In this document: positions 37,409 through 49,736 of the stretch, in pieces | Numbering within the stretch: position 1 is the stretch's first letter | Layout: each line of letters begins with the position of its first letter | NCBI RefSeq assembly: GCF_014171595.1 | Contig: NZ_CP050451.1 | Coordinates: forward strand, 434,001 to 498,000 | Direction: 5' to 3' | DNA: 64,000 bases | Source: Massilia sp. Se16.2.3 | GTDB lineage: Bacteria; Pseudomonadota; Gammaproteobacteria; Burkholderiales; Burkholderiaceae_D | Made by a program: the position numbers and the translations under genes | Notes under the pieces: model-generated | What the model was told of the DNA's origin: nothing | Seen by the model: only the letters and a program-made list of their open reading frames with translations | Database searches by the model: none

Positions 37409-38479
37409 TCAGGCGGCGCGCATCCAGCGGTCGACCTGCTTCAAAGGCAGGTTGATCCGTGCGCAGCCGATCTGGTCCGGGCGGACATTGAGTTCGATCA
37501 TGCGCGGGCCATCGACGGCAATGGCGACGTCGACGCCGGCCACGTTCACGTGCGGGAAAGCCTGCAATGCGCGGATCGCCACTTCCTGGCACTCTCGCCA
37601 GTAAGGCAATTGCACGCCGCTGATTTGCCCGCCCGTATCCGGGTGCACATCCATGGTTTCCAGCGGATTCCTGGCGTTCGCCGCATAGCTGAGCACGCCC
37701 GTTTCCAGCTCGACCGGGCAGAACACGCCGCCACTGCTGGTGTTGTCGACCAGGCTGCCCTTGCGCCCCACGCGAAGAAAAGCGCCGGCAATGCGTGCCT
37801 CGCCGCGCGCCTGGTACAGCCAGATGCGCAGCGTGTTCACCGAATTCGGGTGGATGCTGGATAACACCGGATGCTGGGGCAGGTAGTGCTCGACGATGTA
37901 GCCGTCGCGGCTGCCGCCGGCCTGGGACCACCAGTCGGCCACGCTCGTCACCGCGCTGGTCGTCGGATGAATCAGCGTCGGTGTGCCGCCATCGCTGCCG
38001 ACTTCGAAGGCGGCAAAGCCGGCCCCGCCATAGCCTTCGACCAGTTTGAAACAGATTTTCTTGCCGACGAGTCCACGGCACAGCGCTTCCAGGTCGGCCT
38101 GGGTGCGCAGCGGGCGGCCGTCGGCGAGGGCGCCGCGCTCGGCGTGCATATAGCCGATGAATTCGGGCGTGGGCACACCCACCAGTTGCAGGATCGCCTT
38201 TTCGATGACCTTGTGCTGCGAGCTTTTCTGGTAGGGACGGCGGTTCCAGCGGTCGATGAAGGCGTTGTATTCCTTCTTGTTGACGTGCGCCCACTTGTCG
38301 GCGAAGGGGACCGAGGGACGCCACCAGCGCGCCTGCAGGTAGTAGCCGGGGCCGATGCCGCGCAACAGGAAGAGCGCGCCCATTTCGAGCGACTGGCGCC
38401 AGAACGGCAGGTAGGCGTGCCCACCCTTGCCCGAGCTCAGGTGCGCCCAGGCACGTCTAATATCTTTCACGACTTGCAT
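37409..38479 (-). CDS. ATP-grasp protein of the sugar-transfer-associated type
   Basis: A 356-residue protein resembling the sugar-transfer-associated ATP-grasp family. The N-terminal basic region (QVVKDIRRAWAHLSSG) precedes an ATP-grasp core with KICFKLVEGYGGAGFAAF (ATP-binding Lys and Gly loop), YIVEHYLPQHP, and VAGVDVAIAVDGPRMIELNVRPDQIG near the end (IELNVRP is the metal-ligand segment). Such proteins form an amide or ester bond using ATP and are often found with polysaccharide genes. Its direct substrate is unknown. The neighbouring cyclic-glucan locus is a possible context. Confidence 0.82.
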   Translation of the reverse strand: MQVVKDIRRAWAHLSSGKGGHAYLPFWRQSLEMGALFLLRGIGPGYYLQARWWRPSVPFADKWAHVNKKEYNAFIDRWNRRPYQKSSQHKVIEKAILQLVGVPTPEFIGYMHAERGALADGRPLRTQADLEALCRGLVGKKICFKLVEGYGGAGFAAFEVGSDGGTPTLIHPTTSAVTSVADWWSQAGGSRDGYIVEHYLPQHPVLSSIHPNSVNTLRIWLYQARGEARIAGAFLRVGRKGSLVDNTSSGGVFCPVELETGVLSYAANARNPLETMDVHPDTGGQISGVQLPYWRECQEVAIRALQAFPHVNVAGVDVAIAVDGPRMIELNVRPDQIGCARINLPLKQVDRWMRAA

Positions 38480-38658
38480 TCGACATCCTTATCTACCAGG
38501 CCCCACGCTGCGAATGGCCGCTGCGACTGGCATTCCCCAAAAATTGTCGCAATATTATGCCATTCCTATACGCAATAGCTCGGCACGGTAGAGAGGAGCG
38601 GGGCCGCGGCGATGCCGTGGCTGGCGGCCGTGGCCCGCGGCAGGGTGCAGCAGCCCCC

Positions 38659-39519
38659 TTAAAAATGGTACTCGGCGCGCACCATCGGGGTACTGGCGCG
38701 CTGGCCGCGGCCGCCCGGGGTGGCGGCCGTGTTGCCGAACTTGTTGTTCCAGAACTGGTATTCGAGGCCAAGGCGGAAGCGGTTCTTCGGCTGGCCGAAG
38801 TGGCTGCCGACGTCGTACATCAGCGCCATGTCGACATTGGTTTCGGCGCCGGTCGGGTTGCCGGTTTCGTCGCGTCCCTTGGCTCCGATGAAATTGCCGT
38901 AGCCCTCGAAGGCGATGCGCTCGGCCAGCGGCAGCGCCCAGCTTACCGACAGCATGGCGTGGGTGTCGTAGGTGTAGCGGCCATTGACCTGGGAGATGGG
39001 CGGGAAGGCGCCGCTGGGCGCATTACTCTCGCGCAGCAGCAGGATGCTGGTGTTCACAAACCCCTTCGGCACGTCCCACATCAGGGTAGGCCCGGCCACC
39101 AGCATGCGTTTGCGCGAGTTGTAGCCGACGTCGTTTTTCGTGTTCCAGTCGACGCCCAGCGTCAGGCCGACGCCCTTCACCGGCCCGAAGCGCAGTTCGC
39201 GCCCGGCCAGCGCGCCCAGGTCGAGCGTGTGGCGGTAGACGACATAGGCTTCCTGCGCGCCTTCGGACTGGGTCAGCGAGGCCGGATCGTTTTCGTCGGA
39301 CTGCAGCAGGTCCACATTGAAGTAGTTGCTGCCGTATTTGTAGCCGCTGGCGTGGGTCAGCGCGAAGATGTGCTTCTTGATGTCGGTCGGGTTGAACGGT
39401 TCGGCGAAACGGGTGCCGTAGCGCCAGCTGATCGAGGTGTCGCTCCAGTCGGCGGCCTGGGCGCCGGCGCAGGTGAACAGGAAAGTGGCACAAGCAGATA
39501 GCAGGATGGTCTTGGTCAT
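38659..39519 (-). CDS. Tsx-like outer membrane channel protein
   Basis: A 286-residue beta-barrel protein with a signal peptide ending AGAQA-A. It opens with WSDTSISWRYGTRFAEPFNP and HASGYKYGSNYFNVDLLQSD, features of the nucleoside-specific Tsx family, and shows alternating strands to a final AEYHF, the Phe that the Bam complex recognises. Its ATG overlaps the stop of the cyclic glucan synthase gene as ATGA. Coupling to that gene suggests it may export or import a glucan-related compound rather than nucleosides, an inference from position. Confidence 0.85.
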   Translation of the reverse strand: MTKTILLSACATFLFTCAGAQAADWSDTSISWRYGTRFAEPFNPTDIKKHIFALTHASGYKYGSNYFNVDLLQSDENDPASLTQSEGAQEAYVVYRHTLDLGALAGRELRFGPVKGVGLTLGVDWNTKNDVGYNSRKRMLVAGPTLMWDVPKGFVNTSILLLRESNAPSGAFPPISQVNGRYTYDTHAMLSVSWALPLAERIAFEGYGNFIGAKGRDETGNPTGAETNVDMALMYDVGSHFGQPKNRFRLGLEYQFWNNKFGNTAATPGGRGQRASTPMVRAEYHF

Positions 39520-42500
39520 GGTGAGCCCTTTGACTGGGTTGCTTCGGTATTTGCTCCAACAGGGTGATGCTGGCCGCGCGCGACCTGCAACTGGACGTGG
39601 TGCGGCGCGCCGTCGTCCAGCAGCTGCACGGACCTGCCCTCGACCTGGCGGCCATCGACCAGCAGCGCGTCGGCTTCCCCGCCACGCACCTCGATGTCCC
39701 GGTGGTGCCGCCGTAGCGGTAGCGTACCCGGAAGCCCGGCCAGGCGGGCGGCAGCACGGGCGCGAGCACCAGCTGCTCGCCGACGCGCGCCAATCCGAGG
39801 AGCGACTCGACGATCAGGCGGACCATCCATGCGGCCGAGCCAGTGTACCAGCTCCCGCCTGCGCGTCCGATACGCGGCGTGCAGCTGTCGATGCCGGCCG
39901 CGCTCACATACGGTTCGGCTCCGTAGCGCGCCACGGCATCCCGCGTGGCGCTGCGCCGGATCGGGTTCAGCATGTGCAGCAATTCCCGTGCGCGCTCGCC
40001 CTGCCCGGCGCGTGCAAAGGCCATCGCGGCCCAGAGTGCGACCTGGGTATCCTCGCCGCCGTTCTCGCTGCTGCCCGGCGGGAAAGCCAGGATGCGGCCC
40101 GGATCGCGGCCGTCGGCATCGAAGGGCGGATCGAAAGCGCGCACCAGCCCCTGGTCGCGCCGTACCAGCTGGGTATCGAGCGCCGCCAGCGCCTGCGCCG
40201 CGCGCTCCGGCTCGGCCGCGCCCGACAGGGTCGCCCAGGCCTGGGTCAACCCGTCGATGCGCCAGGCCGCGCTTTCCGCGGACCCGAGCGGCGTGCCGTC
40301 GGCGAAGTAGGCGCGCCGGTACCAGGCGCCGTCCCAGCCGTATTCCTCGATCCGCGCCTGCAGCGCCGGGACCGCGGCGCGGCAGGTGATGGCGAAGCCG
40401 AAATCGCCGCGGCGCTCGGCCAGCCCGGCAAAGCCCCCCCAGCACCTCGACCAGGAAGAAGGCCAGCCAGACGCTTTCTCCGCGCTCGCCGCTGCCGACG
40501 CGGCCCAGCAGGCCGCCCCAGTCGCCACTGCCGATGAGCGGCAGGCCGTGGGAGCCCACCTGCAGGCTGCGCCGGATCGCGCGCACGCAGTGCTCATACA
40601 GCGAGCCGGCTTCGTCGGCCTGGCCGGGCAGGTCGACGCAGGCATCTTCGCCAGGCTCCAGCAGGCGCCCCTCCAGGTAGGGCACGGATTCGTCCAGCAC
40701 GGCGGCGTCGCCGCCGGCGCGCAGGTAGCGGCACAGCGCCAGCGGCAGCCACAGGGCATCGCTCGGGAGCGCGTGCGGCCGCCGCGGCCGCTGGACGGCT
40801 GCCACCAATCCTGCACATCGCCCTCGACGAACTGGCGGCTGGCAGAGGCCAGGAGCTGCGCGCGCAGCAGCTCGGGACGGATGTGCACCAGCGCCATCGC
40901 GTCCTGCAGGACGTCGCCGAAGCGGCAGCTGCCGTCGCCGGCGCGGCCGTCCGTACGTGCCCACAGGCGGCAGGCGATCGCCTGGTAGGGCAGCCAGCCG
41001 TTCACCAGCAGGTCGAGCGCCGGGTCGGGCGTCTCCACCTGCAAGCCGTCCAGGGTCCCGCGCCAGTAGCCGTGCACCGCCTCCAGTGCGGCGGTGGCGG
41101 CGGCCAGGCCGCGGTGGCGCGCCACCACCTCCGCGAGCTCAGCCTCGGCACAGGCGCCGAGCAGGAACACCCACTCCTGCTGCTCGCCCGGCTGCAGAGT
41201 GAAGCCCACCTGTAGCACCGCGCAGGGGTCGAGGGCGGCGCCCAGCGCACCTGCCAGCCCGCTGCGTGCCGGGGCCGCGGGCTGCGCCAGGTTGCCGGCG
41301 CGGCCGAGGAACCCAGGCGGTCGCAGGTGAACGCAGCCTGGGACGCATCGACGTGGAAGAAGGCGGCGCGGCCTGCGAATTCCTCGCTCCAGGCGCTGCG
41401 TGCCACCAGCGCCCCGCTGGCCGCGTCGCGCGCACTGAGCACGTGCGGTGCCGCCTGCGCGCGCCCTGTGCCCAGTACCCACTCGACATAGCCGGTGATG
41501 GACAGCTGGCGCGGCGCGTCGCTGTCGTTACGTACCCGCAGCACCGTGTATCTCAGCGGCGCTTCCAACGCGACGAAACTCGTCATCGTCGAAGCAATTC
41601 CGTGCGCTTCGTGCTCGAAGATGCTGTAGCCGAAGCCATGGCGCGTCAAGTAAGGTGCGCCGGAGGGTGCCGGCAGCGCGCTCGGCGACCAGACCGCGCC
41701 GCTGGCTTCGTCACGCAGATAAAACGCTTCGCCGCTGCCGCTGACCGTATCGTCAGGATGCGGCGTCAGGCGGCCGGCCAATGCGTCCCCGCTCCAGGTA
41801 TGGGCCTGGCCGCTGTGCGCGACGATGCTGGCGAACGAGGGATTGGCGAGCACGTTGCACCGGGGCGCCGGCGGCTGCAGGCCGGGCGCCGTGCGGATCA
41901 GGTATTCGCGGCCATCGAGACTGAAGCCGCCGATGCCGTTATCGAACAGCAGACCGGGCGGCGCCGGGTCGCGGGTGGATGCGGTGGCGCTCGCCGCCAG
42001 CGGTGTCGCCGGCAGCGCCGCTGCCGCTGCCGGCGCCTGCGCCGTGGCGCGCCGCAGCTGCTCGGCCAGGCCGCCGCGCTTGTCGAACAAGACCACGCGT
42101 GCGACCGCCTGCATCAGCACCCGGTCCTCGTTCGGGATGGTGCCGAAAGCGCGCACGTGGACGCCGCCGGTGCGGTCGAGCAGCCGGGCCTCGCTGTGGG
42201 TGGCGATCATGCCCATCAGGTCCTCGTGCAGCTGGTGGCGGTAGCCGCCGCTGTCGCCATACCAGAGCACCAGGTCGGCCCCCAGGCCGTGCAGGCGCCA
42301 CCAGGCATGTGCCTTCACCAGCTCGCGCGCCAGTGCCAGCCCGGCGCCGTCGCGCACATGGGCCAGCACCAGCGGCAGCTCGCCCGAGATCGCATATGGC
42401 CACAGCCTGTCGCGCCCCGCGCTGCTGCGCCCGATGATGTCGGGTCGGCGCGCAGCGCGCGTTCGGGATAGAGCACGGCGCCGGCCAGGCGCGCGTACAG

Positions 42501-45500
42501 CCGGGTGTCGGCCTCGGCCGCGCCCAGTTGGCGCAGCAAGGCCTGGCTGTGGGTCCAGGCCAGGTCGAAGGCACGCTCGGCCTGGACGCGCGCGCGGTAC
42601 TTGTCGGCCAGGCGCACCGCCTCGTCGCGCGTGGCGGCCACCCCCAGCACCAGGTCGACCACGGCTTCCTCGCCGGGGGCCAGCGTGAGGACGCGCCGGA
42701 TCGCGCATACCGGGTCGGCGACCAAACCGGCATGGCCCCCGAGCGGGCCTGTCGCCACCGACGGCGCGGTGCCGTCGGTCTCGTACGAGGCGTCGCCCGC
42801 CGCGGCGCCGTGCATGGCCATCAGGTTCAGCAGCCAGGGCGCGGTTTCGTCAAGCCGCGCCGGACGGCGTGTACCCAGGATGGCGCCGCGCTCGGCCAGG
42901 ATTTCGGTCTGCAGGAAGTGCCGGCCAGGGGAGCGCATCGGCCGCGCCGGCGCTGCGCCAGGCCAGCGGCACGTGGCTGGTCAGCTCGAGGGTGCGGGCC
43001 GCGCTCGAGGCATTCGTGACGCGCATGCGCCGCAGTTCGATATCGTCCTCGGGCGAGACCACGATCTCGGTGGCCAGCAGGATGTCGTGGTCGCGCCGGC
43101 GCAGTTCCACCCGTCCTTCCGACAGGCAGGCTTCGTACCCATCCGGCACGGCCAGGGTCGGGCGCCAGCCGGCCGACCACAGGGCGCCGCTGTCGACATC
43201 GCGCAGGCAGCAGGACAGGCCGCTGTCGGCGCCGCTGCCGTCGCCGCACCAGCGCGTGATGGCGAGATCGCCACAGGCGCTGTAGCCGCCCCCGTCGCTC
43301 GTCACCATCACGTGATAGCGGCCGTTCGACAGCAGCTGCAGCTGCACCGGGGTCGCGCCTGGCCCGTGCACGAGGCGCTGCGCCGGCACATGCGCCTGGC
43401 GTGGCGCAGCCTGCGCCGCCTCCTGCTCGAAGCGCGGCGCGGCGAAGGCGCCGTTCTCCGGCACCGGTTCCTGCAGCAGGAGCAGGTTCGCGCGCAGGCG
43501 CGCGTCGGCCTCGAAGTGGCGCTGCAGCGGGCGCTCGCGCAGCAGCCAGGACAAGGCCAGCAAACCCATCGCCTGGTGCTGGCCGACGAAGGCGCGCACG
43601 ACCGCATGGCGCTGGCCGCGCGGCAGGCGCGCCGCGCTGCAGTCGAGCGCTTCATAGAAGCCGAATTCGCCCATGCAGCCCAGCTGCGCCAGCCGCTCCA
43701 GGTTGGCGCAGGCCGACTGCGGTGCGACCATCAGCGCCAGCATGCCAGCGTACGGGGCGATCACGCTGGCGTCGGCGCTGCCGCGCGCGCAGCCCGTGCC
43801 CGGCACACCGAAGGTTCCAGTCTGATACTGCAGCGCGCTGTCGACGCTGTTGCAGGCCGATTCCGACATGCCCCGGGGCAGGCTATGACGGCGCGCATGC
43901 TCGACCTGGACACGCACGATCGCATGACAAGCCTGATCGAACAGCGAGCCGCGATAGCGCGGCATGACCAGCAGAGGCGCCAGGTAGTCCGACAGGGCGC
44001 CTGCGGGCGAGAGCAGCAGCTGCTCGCCATCGACCACGCATAGCGGCCGCTTCAAGGCAGCCCAGTGCCGTGCAGGCAGCTGGCCGGCGGCGATGCCGAC
44101 GAAGCTGGCCAATCTCGCCTGCGAAGCCAGCAGGCCGTCGCCTGCCTCCATGAGGCGGTCTTCGTCGACTTGCCAGCCGCGCGCCAGCAGGCCATTGTCA
44201 GGACGCTGCAGGAAAGCGAACTCCATCTCCGCGAACTCTCGTGCGCGCCGCACCAGTTCAGCGATGTCCTCCAGGCGCGCGCGCGCCGTGGCGGCGCCCT
44301 CCTCCACCATGCGCGCGAGCAGGCGCTGCGCATCGTCCGCGCCGGGTTCCTGCTGGTACGCCGCCAGTTCACGCAGCGTCGGGATGCGCGTCAGGCTGGC
44401 GCCGAGCACATATTCCTGCACCGCGCGCATCCAGGGCGCCTGCGCCAGCAGGTCGGCGTGCAGCGCGGCGCACTGGGCATCGAGGCGCTCGCTCCAGGTG
44501 CGCAGCACGGAGGGCGCATCCGGCGGCAGGGTACGCAGCAGCGCCGCGGCGGCGTGCGCCATCCCCTGCAGGCAGTCGGCCAGGGCCGGGCAGGGTGCCG
44601 CTGTTGCGGCAGCGCTCGGGCGACAGCTGGGCGCGGCAACGCTCGATGGCGGCCTGCACCGGTCGCACCGCACCGGTCGCGTGCTCCTCGACCGGGGCCA
44701 GCGTGGTACGGATGCCGTCGAGCCCCTGGCTGCCGGCGATCGGCGCGTCGGCCAGCGCTTCCAGTCCGCCCGCCAGCGTCAGCAGGTGGGCGGCCAGGTT
44801 GCCGCTGTCGGTTGTGACCACCTCGCGCGGCTGCAGCGGCGCCAGCGTGCGCGTGTCGTAGCCGGCCAGGAAGTGGCCGCGATGGCGTTCGAGCAGGGCC
44901 ATGCTGTCGAAGGCGCCGCCCACCCTTTCCAGTAGTTCGCGTGTGGCGATGAAGCCGAAATCCCAGGCCGCCAGGCCAGAGAGCAGCCCCAGGCCGATGT
45001 CGGTCGGCGTGGTCGCGTGGGTGAGCGTGGGCTGCGGATATTCCTGCAGCCTGCCTGGTGCCAGCCAGTTCGTCTGCGGACCAACCTGGGTGTCGAAGAA
45101 ATGCCAGGTGCGCCGCGCCAGCTTCGCGAGGAACTCGGTTTGACCGGCGCGCAGGCCGGGCTGGCGCCGTCCCAGCGGCAGGCTGAGCCACCAGGCCAGC
45201 AGCGGCGACAGGAACCACAGCAGGAGCAGCGGCGCGCTTGCGAACAGCGCGAACGGGTGCAGGAAGGTGAGCAGCACCGCGCTGCCGACGGCCAGCACGG
45301 GCGCGAACCACATGCTGCGCCAGTTCGCTTCCACGTCGGTGCTGCCCCGCACGAAGCTGGGCGAGCGCCACTCCAGCAGCTTGCGGCGCGAGACCCGCAG
45401 GCGCCAGCTGCTGCGCACGATGGCGTCCAGGCTGTACCAGGCCTCGTGCGGCAGGAAGGCCGTGCGCATGGCCGCCTGCCGCAACGCCGCGCGCGCCCTG

Positions 45501-47970
45501 CGGCTCCAGTTGGCCAGGTGCTGGCGCCACAGCATGTCGCCAGGCTTGTCGGCCGCCGCCAGCAGCAGCGCGGCAAACGCCGGCAGGAAGAACACCGCCA
45601 GCGCGGCCGCGCTCCAGAACGCAGGGCTTGAGAGCAGCGCCCAGCACAGGACCAGCAGCGCGAGCAGGGCCGGCGCCACCAGGCTGCGGCGCAGGCTGTC
45701 GAACAATTGCCAGCGTGCCGCCGGCGGCAGCCCGGCCCCCGTTCCTGCGCAACCAGCCGGCCAGCTGCCAGGCGCCGCGGATGTGGCGGTGACGGCGGCC
45801 GGCATCGTCGCTGTAGCGCCGCGGCGCGGGAAGGTGTACCTGGACGTCCTCCAGTTGCGCGCAGCGCAGGCGCCAGCTGTCCAGTACCCCGTGCGCCAGC
45901 ACGGCTTCCGGCGCCAGGTCCTGTCCCAGCACGCGCTCGACGGCGTCGACGTCGTAGATGCCAGGATGCCGTCGCTCGTGTTGTCGGCGGCGCTGTCGGG
46001 CAAGGCGGCGGCAAGTGGATCGCTGCCGGCGCCGCCGCCGACGCGCTCGTAGCGCGAGACCGGCTCGCCCGGCAGTGCCGGCACCACCCGCGGCCGCAGC
46101 AAGCCGTGGCCGGCGACGACATGACGGCCGGCAGCATCGAGCAGCGGACGGTTCAGCGGATGCGCCAGTGCCGCCACCATCTGGCGTACGCTGTCGTGGC
46201 CCAGTTGCGCACCGGGCGCGAGGACGACGACGTGGCGCAGCGCCGCCAGACCGGCATTGCCGCCTTCGACCAGGACAAAGCGCTCGCGCGCACCGCCACG
46301 CAGGAAGGCGTGCAAGTCAGCCAGGCGGCCATGATCGCGCCCGCGGCCGATCCATGCCTCTTCCGTTTCGCTCCAGGTACGCGGGCGGTGCAGCAGCAGG
46401 AAGGGAGCGGAGCCTTCGCCGTGGCGCCCGTTGAGCATGGCGGTCGCGGTGCGTGCCTCCTCCAGCAGTTCGGCATCGCCGAACATCGTCTCCAGCGGCG
46501 CATCGGTGAAGTCGCTCAGCAGGCAAAACCGCAGCTGCGGATCGCGGTTGGTCAGGTAATGGGCTTCGAGTGCACGGCACGCGGCCTGGACGTCGTCGAC
46601 GCTGTCGAGCGCAGTGGAGAGCACCACGATGGCTGCGGCGTCCGCCGGAATGCCGGCGCTGCAATCCATGCGCGGCAGGGGCGGCGCCGGCAGCGGCGGC
46701 GCACGCATCAGCACCAGCAGGCCAAGGGCCAGTTCGCCCAGACCCAGCGGCGCCAGCATGCCAAGCGCCAGCAGGGTCGCAATGCCGGCACCGTCGCCGT
46801 AGGCATGTACCAGCACGGCCACCGTGAACAGCAGCGTGAGCGCGGCGAGTGCGCCCGGCAGCATGCTTCCACCCAAGGCGAGCCGGCGCCGCGGGCGGGT
46901 ATCGTTCAATCCGAGCTTGGCCAGCAAGACCGGCAAGCCCTCCCCGACCAGGTAATGCCCGACGTGGCGCGTGCGCATGTCGCCGTCCTGCCCGAACCGG
47001 GAGGCACTGGCCAGGGCCAGCGCCGTCACGGCGACCAGTTGTTCGTCGCGCCCGGCGCGGCGCGCCAGGCCGGCCACGGTTGCCCGGTAATGCCTGCGCG
47101 TGCCGCGGTCCATGCGGCCATACACGCCGGCCGGGTCGCGGCAGAGTGTGCGTTCGAGCGCGCTCATGTTCTCGACCAGGGCGTCCCAGTCGATGCGGTC
47201 CAGCCCGCCGAGGCCGGCGATGCTGTTGGCGAGGGAGGTATCGTCGGCCTCGTCGCCGGTCCTGGCATCAAGGCGCGCGGCCAGGCGGCGCAGGTTCTCG
47301 ACCAGGGCCAGGCGCAACACCGTCGGCATGGCGTCCAGTTCGGCCAGCTGCAGCGGCGCTCCTTCGGCGTAGGCGGCAAGGGAAGCGCACCAGGCTTTCG
47401 TGCTCGACGCAGCCGTCGCCATGCGCCACCAGTTCCAGCGCCAGCTGGTAGACGCGTGGACAGCTTGAAGCGGACGGCGGCGCCAGCAGGGGCCAGCCGC
47501 CTGTGCCGTGCGCGAGCAGGTAGCGCCGCGCCAGGCGGATCTGTTCGGCGATCAGCTGGTAAGCGTCGAGCAGCGCCTCGGCCGCGGGTGGCAAGACCTG
47601 GCCCATGCGTGCGGCGTGCGCCAGCGTGGCACTGGTCCCCCTCCGGGAAGGCGGCATTCTCCACCAGGCGCGCCAGCAGCGGCTCGGCCTCGCCTCCGGC
47701 CGTCACCGCGTGGCGGCTTGCCAGCTTGCTGCCATGCACCGCCATCCGGGCCGCGCCGAAACGCTCGGCGCGCAGCGGCGCCGTGTCCGCGCCGCCCGCC
47801 GCATGCGCGTGGGAGCGTGGGGCGCGCGGCACCTCGGATGGGGTTGCGGATCTTCGTTCAACAGGGGCCTCGATGATGAGCGTGCGTGCCGACCGATGCG
47901 GCCCGATGGGATCGCGTGCGGCCGGTACGGCCATGCCTTGCGCGGCCCGATGGCCCCCGCGGGGGCCCAT
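39516..47970 (-). pseudogene. Cyclic beta-1,2-glucan synthase (NdvB/Cgs-like), at least ten frameshifts
   Basis: The locus would encode about 2800 residues, the normal size for NdvB/Cgs. Order from the N-terminus: helical region; membrane segments (GSMLPGALAALTLLFTVAVL); glycosyltransferase part with LLSDFTDAPLETM; more membrane segments; glycoamylase-like domain with THATTPTDIGLGLLSGLAAWDFGF and TTDSGNLAAHLL (read in pieces); then the GH94 phosphorylase-like half with VTSDGGGYSACGDLAITRW and GYSIFEHEAHGIASTMTSF. Frame changes occur near 47640, 47430, 45955, 45735, 44590, 42925, 42430, 41275, 40785, 40437 (a run of seven C) and 39710. The start is uncertain (47970 or 47987). GH94 catalytic GDWND reads GDWGG. 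Confidence 0.85.
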
Positions 47971-48046
47971 CGCACGACGCTTCTCATGCTAGAAGATCCG
48001 CGGCTGAGAGACCGTGCGATAACGAACAGAGGTGTCGTCGGCGGTC

Positions 48047-49590
48047 CTACCCGAGCAAGGCCAGGCCACCGGCCAGGTGCCAGACCCGGCGCTGCCCGAA
48101 CGCCAGCGCCAGCCGCGCCGCCTGGGCGCTGCGCTTGCCGCTGCGGCAGAAGAACACCAGCGGCCGCGTTTCATCGCGCAGCCACTCTCCCTCATCGGCC
48201 AGGCGCGACAGCGGCAGGTTGCGCGTTGCGCGCCCGGCCAGCTGCGCGCCGCCGGCCGCGTGCTCGCAGGCTTCGCGCACGTCGAGCAGGAGCGCGCCCG
48301 GATGCCGGTCGAGGAAGCACGCCAGCTCATCGCGATCGAGCGCCGTCACGCTGCCCTGCCCTGTCTCCGGCACGACGGGATCCACTGTCGCGCACTGCGC
48401 CGGCGGCGGCGCGGCGCCCAGCGCCCGGCCGCAATGCGCGATGCGTGCGCAGGCCGCATCGATGAAAGCGTCGTCGGCCAGCGGTCCGAAAGACAGCCGC
48501 ACCGCGTTGGCACAGCGCCAGGCGGGCAAACCCATCGCCACGAGTACGTGGCTGGGCGCCGCCTGCCCCCGCCGAGCAGGCAGATCCCGCACTGACCCGC
48601 AGGTTGGCGGCGTCGAACAGGTCGAGCAGCGCCTTGCCGGACATGCCCGGCACCGAGAAGTTGAGCGTGGTCGGCAGGGCGTGCTCGAAAGGCGCATTGA
48701 AGACAAGGTCAGGGAAGACGGCGCGCAGCCCCATCGCCAGGCGCGCGCGCGCAGCCGCCAGCTGGGCCGTCGTCTTGAACGTGCCGCCCCCTCCTCCAGC
48801 GCGCGCAGCACGGCGCCCAGCGCGGCAATGCCCGCCATGTTTTCGGTGCCGGAGCGCTGGCCCGCCTCCTGGCCGCCACCGCAGATCAGGGGCGTGTGGG
48901 GCGCCCCCTCGCGTACGTAGAGCATGCCGACGCCCTTCGGCGCATACAGCTTGTGGCCCGAAAAGGGCGCGTAGTCGATGCGTGTGCGTTCGAGCGCCAG
49001 CGGCAGTTTGCCCAGCGCCTGCACGCAGTCGACCAGCCACAGGGCGCCGCTGCCACATGCCTCGAGCACGTCAGCGATGCCGCCCAGATCGGAGACCACC
49101 CGGTCTCGTTGTTCGCCGCCATCGTGCACAGCAGGGCGGTGCGCGGCATCAGTTCGCGCAGCACATCCGGGCGGTGGCGGCCGTCGCCATCGACCGGCAA
49201 GGCCTGCAGCGTCAAGCCAGTGCCTAACAGCGCGTTCCAGTGCGCCAGGCTTTCCGGCACGGCCTTGTGCTCGGTCGCGCCATAGACCAGCAAATCGCCG
49301 CAAGGCAGGCCGGCGGCGCGGCGTGCGCGAACGGCGCACAGGGCCGACAGCACGGCGGTCTGGATGCCTTCGGTGGCGCCGCTGGTGAACAGCAGGCGGC
49401 CGTTGCCGGCCTGGATCACGCGCCGCGCGCGCTCGCGTGCATCGTCGAGCAGGGCACGGGCACGCAGGCCGGCGCCATGGCTGCTGCTGGGGTTGCCGAA
49501 AGTGTCGGACAAGGCCGCCTGGGCAGCCTCGCGCGCGGCAGGCAGGATCGGCGAAGTCGCGTTCGCATCGAGGTAGATTTCGCTATGCAT
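48047..49590 (-). pseudogene. Cysteine desulfurase fused to a rhodanese domain, three frameshifts
   Basis: From the ATG at 49590 the protein starts [14 protein letters not shown] and shows [14 protein letters not shown] and [10 protein letters not shown], class V aminotransferase marks. After a shift in the CCC at 49099-49101 it reads [16 protein letters not shown], then [13 protein letters not shown] with the PLP Lys and [10 protein letters not shown]. After shifts near 48787 and 48567 come SAGSACSAG with the active Cys and then a C-terminal rhodanese domain ([29 protein letters not shown] with its own active Cys). The fusion should pass sulfur from cysteine directly to the rhodanese Cys. 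The acceptor is unknown. Confidence 0.85.
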
Positions 49591-49736
49591 AATTCTCGTA
49601 AAAAGCACAAACAGGCGTCAAGATCGTGTTATTGTTAAGCAATATGTTACATAGACGAGGCGGGTGGCGCGTTCTGAAATTCGCTAAATTTCGCCTACTT
49701 TTAGCATGCACATTCTGTTAGTGACCTATAATTAAA

